From NCBI GenBank assembly GCA_030838025.1, contig JAUTXM010000399.1, positions 1-5,708 of the forward strand: DNA of 5,708 nt, given 5' to 3'. Below are positions 1 through 3,394 of the stretch, piece by piece. The notes under the pieces were generated by a model. It was given only the letters and a program-made list of their open reading frames with translations. It did no database searches and had not been told where the DNA came from. Source of the DNA: Acidimicrobiaceae bacterium (lineage in GTDB: Bacteria > Actinomycetota > Acidimicrobiia > Acidimicrobiales > Palsa-688). A program made the translations under genes and the position numbers. Within the stretch, counting starts at the first letter, position 1, and each line of letters opens with the position of its first letter.

Positions 1-178
1 ATCCCCAGTCCCAGTCCCTGGTCCAGCCCCAGCCCCGGGTCCAGTCCCAACCCCAGTCCCAACCCCAGTCCCAGTCCCGGGTCCAGCCCCAGTCCCAACC
101 CCAGTCCCAGTCCCAGTCCCAGTCCCAACCCCAACCCCAACCCCAACCCCAACCCCAACCCCAACCCCAACCCCAGTC
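1..178. repeat. Degenerate C-rich hexamer repeat (AGTCCC/AACCCC)
   Basis: The tract is built from six-base units of the form AGTCCC, AACCCC or TCCAGC/CCCGGG variants. Positions 127-174 are eight uninterrupted copies of AACCCC. One strand is nearly pure C/A/T and the other carries runs of three or four G every six bases, so the minus strand has strong G-quadruplex potential. The period of six keeps every reading frame open. Frame 1 reads as alternating Pro with Ser or Asn, frame 2 as Pro with Val or Thr, and frame 3 as Pro/Gln/Ser. The simplest explanation is the coding repeat of a proline-rich tail, but a non-coding repeat is possible. The tract continues off the left edge. Confidence 0.9.
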
Positions 179-249
179 CTGGCGCCCGCCCGCAGCACGC
201 CCGCCCGCAGCATGCCGGACCGTCCGGGGCCCGCGGCCGCAACGGCTGA
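1..249 (+). CDS. Partial C-terminus of a Ser-Pro/Asn-Pro-rich protein (tentative)
   Basis: Frame 1 is open from the left edge to TGA at 247-249. It encodes about 59 residues of alternating Ser-Pro and Asn-Pro, including eight consecutive Asn-Pro pairs, then a short Arg/Gly/Ala-rich end that contains the five-residue unit ARPQH twice. Such Pro-alternating tails occur at the C-termini of exported or wall-spanning actinobacterial proteins, where they act as extended spacers. No folded domain is visible because the body of the gene lies outside the window. In favour of this frame, it ends 27 bases before the GTG of the next gene, and the 15-bp repeat at 183-212 preserves frame. Against it, the other plus-strand frames and the minus strand are also open through the repeat, so strand and frame are not proven. 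Confidence 0.35.
   Translation: MPSPSPWSSPSPGSSPNPSPNPSPSPGSSPSPNPSPSPSPSPNPNPNPNPNPNPNPNPSPGARPQHARPQHAGPSGARGRNG
183..212. repeat. 15-bp perfect direct repeat, two copies
   Basis: The unit CGCCCGCCCGCAGCA occurs at 183-197 and again directly at 198-212. Because 15 is a multiple of three, it duplicates five residues (ARPQH) in frame 1. It lies just after the hexamer tract and looks like a replication-slippage product. Confidence 0.85.
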
Positions 250-276
250 AGGCACCGAAGGCATCGAGCTCTCCTC

Positions 277-993
277 GTGGCACCGACGGTCATCTGCCCG
301 GCGTGCGGTGCTCAGGCACCCACGGGTTCCCGTTATTGCCCAAACTGCGCCGCCGCGCTGCCGGGGGGTCCGGGCGCGCCTGGGCCGAGTGGCGCGTCGC
401 CACTCCAGCCCTCCCCGGCCCCCTTTTCCCCACCCCCTACGAAACAAGGAACCAGTGCGTGGGTCAAGGCACTCGTCATCGCCGTGGTCGTGGCGGTGGT
501 GGCGGCCATCACCGTGGCGATCATCCTGCTCGTGGGCCTCAGCAGCGCGTCCAACTCAATCAACGACGCCATCACGCCGAAACCGGGTCGTCCATCGGGC
601 TACCACGGTCCGGCGTATCCGGGGATGCAGGTACAGGACCACGTTGCCGGCGGTCCCGGTCGCCCGGTCGACCTGCTCGGCGAGACGCTCACCGCGGGCG
701 ACCTCGTGCGCACGGCCGGCATTCTCGGCCCCACGCTGTGCGCGCCGGTGACGATCACCAACCACTCGGCGACGACGAAGGACGTGGGGGCGCAGGAGTG
801 GAAACTGCAGCAGCCCGACGGCATCGTCGAGACCTTCGGCATCACGGGCACCCTCCTCGGCGGCCAGATTGCGCCGGGCGGCAAGGCCGGCGGGACGGTG
901 TGCTTCGCCGATACGGGGCAGTCGGGCGCGTTCACACTCCTGTGGCAGCAGTTGTTGCGGGTCGACCGCGCCGTGTGGCTCCTCCGGATCTGA
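277..993 (+). CDS. Zinc-ribbon, single-pass membrane protein with extracellular beta-type domain
   Basis: This 238-aa protein starts at GTG; the same frame has a stop at 247-249 and no other plausible start between. Residues 7-24 form a zinc ribbon, CPAC-x10-CPNC (Cys7, 10, 21, 24). A Pro/Gly/Ser linker (28-58) follows, then one hydrophobic helix at about 65-88, so the ribbon should lie in the cytoplasm and the rest outside. Residues about 130-238 contain a G-E-T-x-T-A-G start, a V-T-I-T-N-H strand and a G-x-I-A-P-G-G-K turn, which resemble DUF4352-like immunoglobulin-type domains. Cys155 and Cys209 could form a disulfide there. The architecture is common in actinobacterial membrane proteins of unknown role, and the ligand is not predictable. 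No strong Shine-Dalgarno is visible; GAAGG lies about 15 bases upstream. It could be co-transcribed with the partial gene to its left. The architecture is certain, the function is not. Confidence 0.85.
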   Translation: MAPTVICPACGAQAPTGSRYCPNCAAALPGGPGAPGPSGASPLQPSPAPFSPPPTKQGTSAWVKALVIAVVVAVVAAITVAIILLVGLSSASNSINDAITPKPGRPSGYHGPAYPGMQVQDHVAGGPGRPVDLLGETLTAGDLVRTAGILGPTLCAPVTITNHSATTKDVGAQEWKLQQPDGIVETFGITGTLLGGQIAPGGKAGGTVCFADTGQSGAFTLLWQQLLRVDRAVWLLRI

Positions 994-1107
994 CTTCCGA
1001 CTTCCCTCGAAGCTCCCCGATCGGATGATCCGAGGACCGGGTCGCTGTCGAACAACCTGTCGACGCCAGGATCCGTCCCGCCCACGGCCGGAACCCGAAG
1101 AGCGAAG

Positions 1108-1113
1108 AAGGGG
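1108..1113 (+). promoter_or_regulatory. Ribosome binding site fixing the start at 1119
   Basis: AAGGGG lies five bases before ATG 1119 within an A/G-rich stretch (1105-1113). Nothing comparable precedes the in-frame ATG at 1160. The site therefore argues that translation begins at 1119, in a frame that hits TGA at 1146-1148, and that the downstream reading frame has been lost by one base. Confidence 0.65.
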
Positions 1114-1118
1114 CGACC

Positions 1119-1405
1119 ATGTTGGGTTTGAGCCGACGGATGTCCTGAAGCGGGGCTCGATGGCCGTGGCGATGGCGGGGGTGGCGACGTCCTTGCCGCT
1201 GCTGTCGGAGGTCGCCACCGGCCCGGGGACGTCAGAAGCCGCGACGACGGCGTCGAAGGCGTCCGAGGGTTTCCAGGTGACCGAGTCGCTCGTCGCCCAC
1301 GTCCGCGACGTCGGCAGCGGGGACATCCACCTCTTCGTCGGTGAACGCCAAATCGTGCTCAACGACCCGGCCCTCGCCCGCGCCCTGTTCCGCGCCACCC
1401 GCTAA
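1119..1405 (+). CDS. Small twin-arginine (TAT) secreted protein, apparent 1-nt frameshift
   Basis: From ATG 1119 the frame encodes MLGLSRR and then stops at TGA 1146-1148. The +2 frame that takes over at GAT 1139 encodes DVLKRGS followed by the hydrophobic stretch MAVAMAGVATSLPLL and runs to TAA 1403-1405. Adding one G to the GG at 1138-1139 joins them into MLGLSRRDVLKRGS plus a hydrophobic core, a textbook TAT signal (S-R-R-x-F/L-L-K), and gives a 95-aa protein. The mature part is a Ser/Thr/Ala linker and a compact domain ending in HVRDVGSGDIHLFVGERQIV and a short Arg/Ala helix. I do not recognise a characterised family; I infer a small folded domain exported across the membrane. An annotation starting at ATG 1160 would lose the twin arginines. 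Either the base is missing through sequencing or assembly error, or the gene is recently broken. The next gene is 39 bases downstream on the same strand. Confidence 0.75.
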
Positions 1406-1427
1406 CCGTCCACAGACGTCGCATCCT

Positions 1428-1457
1428 GAACCAAAGGTGAACCAATGGTGAACCATG
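1428..1457. repeat. 11-bp tandem repeat carrying RBS and start codon
   Basis: Two full copies and one partial copy of an 11-base unit lie head to tail: GAACCAAAGGT (1428-1438), GAACCAATGGT (1439-1449) and GAACCATG (1450-1457). Copy one supplies the Shine-Dalgarno-like AAAGGTGA (running into copy two), copy two supplies ATG 1445 and copy three supplies a second ATG at 1455 in another frame. One substitution separates the first two copies. Confidence 0.8.
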
Positions 1458-1839
1458 TCATCGCCGGCTACGACGTCCCGTCGAGTTAGTCGAGTTCGTG
1501 TCGCTGATGGCCAAGGAGGTCTGGGAAAAGGGGGACCGTCTCCACTCCGAGCGCCGCCCCTCCGAGGGCGTCGTGATCGAGATCGGAGGCTCTATTGGTG
1601 CTCTCGTCGTCAACGCCACGCACGCCTTGGACGGGGCGGAGATCGAAATCTGCCCGGTCGGCAGCACCTCTCGGACCCACACCATCGTGCGGGCCCGGGA
1701 GGTGCCCGGCGGGGCCGTGGTCTACGCCGGGGTCTTTCCGTCGCTCCCCGCCGGCGCCTACACGGTGCTGCCGTGGGGCGAGTTGCCGGCGGCGGAGGTG
1801 CGGATCGAGGGCGGGGCGGTCACCGAGTTCAGCTGGTAG
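1445..1839 (+). CDS. Conserved-looking small protein of unknown function, apparent 1-nt frameshift
   Basis: ATG 1445 sits four bases after AAAGGTGA (1433-1440) and reads MVNHVIAGYDVPSS before TAG at 1487-1489. The +1 frame from GAG 1483 continues ELVEFVSLMAKEVWEKGDRL and stays open to TAG 1837-1839. One added G at TCG-AG (1481-1485) fuses the two parts into a 131-aa protein with a plausible amphipathic N-terminal helix. The remaining part looks all-beta: VVIEIGGSIGALVV, AEIEICPVG, a THTIVRAREV strand, VFPSLPAGAYTVLPWGE, and a final VRIEGGAVTEFSW strand. That pattern suggests a small immunoglobulin-like or carboxypeptidase-regulatory-like fold. There is no signal peptide or membrane helix. An annotation from GTG 1498 (113 aa) would drop about 18 residues and has no Shine-Dalgarno there. 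It follows the TAT-protein gene closely and probably shares its transcript. The function is unknown to me. Its end overlaps the minus-strand VOC gene by 11 bases. Confidence 0.75.
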
Positions 1840-2236
1840 CCCGGATGGCGTGGGTATTGGCATCGTCGGCGTAGGCGGCGTCCATGGCATCGGGCCGGTC
1901 GACCCGGAGGAGGGCGATGCTGGTACCGCTGGCATCGCGCCAGACGCTCGCCGGGCCCTCGGGGGTGCCGAGGGGGCCTGCCTCCAGTTCCCAGCCGGCG
2001 TCGCGCAGGGCGGTGCCGGTGGCATCGTGGTCGCCGACGGCGTAGATGGGCAGGACCGAACCGGCCGGCCGGTGGTCCGCCAGCAGCAGCACGGGCGGGG
2101 CGCCGGTGTCGACGGCTGCGACATCGGCGTCGAAGGCGTGGAAACGCCAGCGCAGCCGGGCACCGGGCAGGGCCAGCCATGCCGCCAGGTCCCGCTCGGT
2201 GTTCGACGAGCCGATGTAGACGAAACGCAACTCCAC
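1829..2236 (-). CDS. VOC-superfamily (glyoxalase-like) protein
   Basis: This 135-aa protein begins at GTG (2236-2234), the only plausible start in frame close to the domain. It is an apparently cytoplasmic protein with no signal peptide. The order LRFVYIGSSNTERDLAAWLA, GARLRWRFHAF, VLLLADHRP, LPIYAVGDHDATGTALRDAGW, PLGTPEGPASVWRDASGTSI, ALLRVDRPDAM is the beta-alpha-beta-beta-beta module of vicinal-oxygen-chelate proteins, with the typical second-half D-x-x-G-x-x-I/L-x-L-L. The usual first-strand His and last-strand Glu metal ligands are not apparent: Tyr7/Ile8 occupies the first site and Leu109-Leu110-Arg111 the last. It may therefore be a non-metal binding member rather than a glyoxalase I. 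Substrate unknown. It converges on the plus-strand gene with an 11-base overlap and diverges from the 2380 gene. No usable Shine-Dalgarno is present, since AGGGGAGG lies 17 bases from the start. A leaderless transcript is likely. Confidence 0.8.
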   Translation of the reverse strand: MELRFVYIGSSNTERDLAAWLALPGARLRWRFHAFDADVAAVDTGAPPVLLLADHRPAGSVLPIYAVGDHDATGTALRDAGWELEAGPLGTPEGPASVWRDASGTSIALLRVDRPDAMDAAYADDANTHAIRATS

Positions 2237-2244
2237 GGGCGGTG

Positions 2245-2250
2245 AGCGTA
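2245..2250 (-). promoter_or_regulatory. Putative -10 box for a leaderless VOC transcript
   Basis: On the minus strand TACGCT (TANNNT) ends eight bases before GTG 2236. This places the expected transcription start at or next to the start codon and fits the lack of a Shine-Dalgarno at normal distance. No convincing -35 box was found, so this is a positional inference. Confidence 0.4.
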
Positions 2251-2364
2251 GGACCTCCCCTTGGCGCGACCTAACAGGACCATCACAACTTCGCGGCCGC
2301 TGACTCACATCTCTCGCCGACCCTGATGGCAAGACGGCAGCCATGGTGGCGGCCGACAACCGAC

Positions 2365-2370
2365 AAGGAG
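2365..2370 (+). promoter_or_regulatory. Ribosome binding site fixing the start at 2380
   Basis: AAGGAG lies nine bases before ATG 2380. It selects this ATG over the in-frame ATG at 2326, which has no such site and would add 18 residues in front of an otherwise complete signal peptide. Confidence 0.8.
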
Positions 2371-2379
2371 AGCACTGAA

Positions 2380-2913
2380 ATGAAACTCTCATTCGGCACC
2401 AAGGTCGCCGGCCTGGCCCTGGCTGGCACCCTTTTGGCGGGAGCGGGGACGATGGCGTGGGCGGACAACACCGGCGCCGCTGCGTCCACGTCCGGGGCCG
2501 CGGGCGCGGCTGCGCCGGCCTCGGCGAGCGCCAAGGCCGCAGGCAAGGCGGCCGCCAAGGCATCTGGGCGGGGACTGGCGATCCTGCGCCGGGCCGACCA
2601 CGGCGACGTGGAAGTCAGCGTCAAGGGAACCAGCGGCACCCCGACGTGGAAGACGGTCACCTTCGACCGCGGTCAGGTGAGCGACGTGGCGGCCGACCAC
2701 ATGACTCTGGGCCGGCCCGACGGCAAGTCGGTGACCTTGAAGATCACCGGCGATACGAAGTACAAGGGCATCACGTCGTGGCAGCAGGTGACGAAGGCGC
2801 AGGGCGCCATTGTTATCTCCGAGAACGGCAATGCGACCGTCATCCTTCAGAAGACGGCTGGTGCGGCCAAGCCCGCAGCGCCGGCCACGCCCGCCAGTCC
2901 GCCGGCGGCCTAG
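2380..2913 (+). CDS. Secreted protein with Ala-rich linkers and a DUF5666-like beta domain
   Basis: This 177-aa protein has a classical Sec signal peptide: MKLSFGTK, a hydrophobic Leu/Ala/Gly core, and a likely cleavage site after Ala-Trp-Ala (residue 28). Residues 29-64 are Ala/Ser/Gly-rich with several Lys, like an extended spacer. Residues about 66-160 form a compact domain: LRRADHGDVEVSVKG, WKTVTFDRGQVSDV, MTLGRPDGKSVTLKITGDTK, GAIVISENGNATVIL. The 'value x, rule for DG-x-x-V-T-L, threshold T-K-Y-K-G' order resembles the DUF5666-type OB-like domains of exported actinobacterial proteins. The last 17 residues are Ala/Pro-rich. No Cys is present, so it is not a lipoprotein. It stands alone between a divergent and a convergent gene and ends just before a strong hairpin. 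Its role is unknown; a periplasmic or wall-associated location is the supported part. Confidence 0.85.
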   Translation: MKLSFGTKVAGLALAGTLLAGAGTMAWADNTGAAASTSGAAGAAAPASASAKAAGKAAAKASGRGLAILRRADHGDVEVSVKGTSGTPTWKTVTFDRGQVSDVAADHMTLGRPDGKSVTLKITGDTKYKGITSWQQVTKAQGAIVISENGNATVILQKTAGAAKPAAPATPASPPAA

Positions 2914-2925
2914 CTCGTCGTGTTG

Positions 2926-2963
2926 CCCGCGGCGCCCGGCACTGATGCGCCGGGCGCCGCGGG
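2926..2963. terminator. Strong hairpin between convergent genes, likely bidirectional terminator
   Basis: The 15-base arm CCCGCGGCGCCCGGC (2926-2940) pairs perfectly with 2949-2963 across an eight-base loop (2941-2948). It begins 12 bases after the stop of the 2380 gene and ends six bases before the stop of the minus-strand 2970 gene. No T-run follows on either strand, so it would be a stem-only terminator or an end-protecting structure, as is common in high-GC actinobacteria. Confidence 0.75.
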
Positions 2964-2969
2964 GCGGAG

Positions 2970-3176
2970 CTACTTCGACAGAACGTTGATCGCCTGGGCC
3001 CAGAGCACGTACTTGTTGGTGGCCAGGTCATGGATCGTGGTGATGTTGAACGCGGCCTTCAGGTGTTCCGCGTCACCGTCGGACACGCCCTGGAGGGCGG
3101 AGACCGGCGCGGCGGCCAGTTCCGCGAAATCCTTGCCCTCGTAGGCCTTGTCGAGAAACTTCGCTACGTCTGCCAT
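2970..3176 (-). CDS. Tiny helix-hairpin-helix-like protein
   Basis: This 68-aa protein has a perfect AGGAGG five bases before its ATG. It is soluble and has no signal peptide. The pattern is two helical segments: MADVAKFLDKAYEGKDFAEL, then A-P-V-S-A-L-Q-G-V-S-D-G-D-A-E-H-L-K-A-A-F and N-I-T-T-I-H-D-L-A, ending K-Y-V-L-W-A-Q-A-I. The 'L-x-G-V-x-x-x-x-A-x-x-L-x-x-A-F-x-I-x-T-I-x-D-L-A' signature is that of a helix-hairpin-helix or SAM-like unit, often found as a single-domain stand-alone protein in diverse bacteria. Such motifs commonly bind DNA backbone or partner proteins, but no target can be read from this sequence. It is divergent from the kinase gene. The strong ribosome binding site suggests high translation. 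Family-level identity is moderate; the existence of the gene is nearly certain. Confidence 0.87.
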   Translation of the reverse strand: MADVAKFLDKAYEGKDFAELAAAPVSALQGVSDGDAEHLKAAFNITTIHDLATNKYVLWAQAINVLSK

Positions 3177-3181
3177 GTATT

Positions 3182-3187
3182 CCTCCT
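3182..3187 (-). promoter_or_regulatory. Consensus ribosome binding site of the HhH-like gene
   Basis: The minus strand reads AGGAGG, five bases before ATG 3176-3174. It is the best Shine-Dalgarno sequence in the window and fixes the start. Confidence 0.88.
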
Positions 3188-3302
3188 GATTCACGCCGGT
3201 GGGCGTAGGGCGTTCGCGGTTCGTCTGCCGCAGGGCGCACACCGGACAGTTGCTGGTTCATGCTGCTCAACACAGGGTCGAAGCCCCCCTGACCCGCAAG
3301 CC

Positions 3303-3331
3303 ACCATACCGGCTCCGCGTTTTCTAACCAA
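3303..3331 (-). promoter_or_regulatory. Putative sigma-70-type promoter for the HhH-like gene
   Basis: On the minus strand TTGGTT (forward AACCAA at 3326-3331) and TATGGT (forward ACCATA at 3303-3308) are separated by exactly 17 bases. Transcription would start near 3296 and give a leader of about 120 bases before the ATG at 3176. The match is good for a high-GC region, but promoters cannot be confirmed by eye. Confidence 0.45.
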
Positions 3332-3380
3332 GCTCGGATCGGTGGGGCGAGGCGCAGGGGGCGGAGAGCCGAGCGGCCGT

Positions 3381-3386
3381 TAGGCT
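3381..3386 (+). promoter_or_regulatory. Putative -10 box for a leaderless kinase transcript
   Basis: TAGGCT (TANNNT) ends eight bases before ATG 3395, and no Shine-Dalgarno is visible upstream of that ATG. The start point would fall on or beside the start codon. The spacing equals that of the box ahead of the VOC gene. Confidence 0.4.
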
Positions 3387-3394
3387 CGCCGCCT

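Noticed and set aside
127..174. True telomere or chromosome end
   Set aside because: The repeat is internal and degenerate, flanked by coding sequence, and preserves frame. A bacterial window of this type gives no support for a eukaryotic-type telomere.
212..751. 179-codon plus-strand frame overlapping the zinc-ribbon gene
   Set aside because: Its product is Arg/Ser/Pro-rich without domains, whereas the overlapping frame has a zinc ribbon and a membrane helix. It is open partly because of the upstream hexamer array.
1021..1033. Small inverted repeat TCGGA-TGA-TCCGA as a terminator for the zinc-ribbon gene
   Set aside because: A five-base stem with a three-base loop and no T-run is too weak to call.
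1119..1148. Programmed ribosomal frameshift to explain the split TAT gene
   Set aside because: I find no slippery heptamer, downstream pseudoknot or internal Shine-Dalgarno near the switch, and a simple lost G explains the data.
556..1398. 280-codon open frame on the minus strand
   Set aside because: It is antisense to the zinc-ribbon and TAT-protein genes, shows no domain, and is Arg/Ala/Gly-rich as expected for a GC-rich shadow frame.
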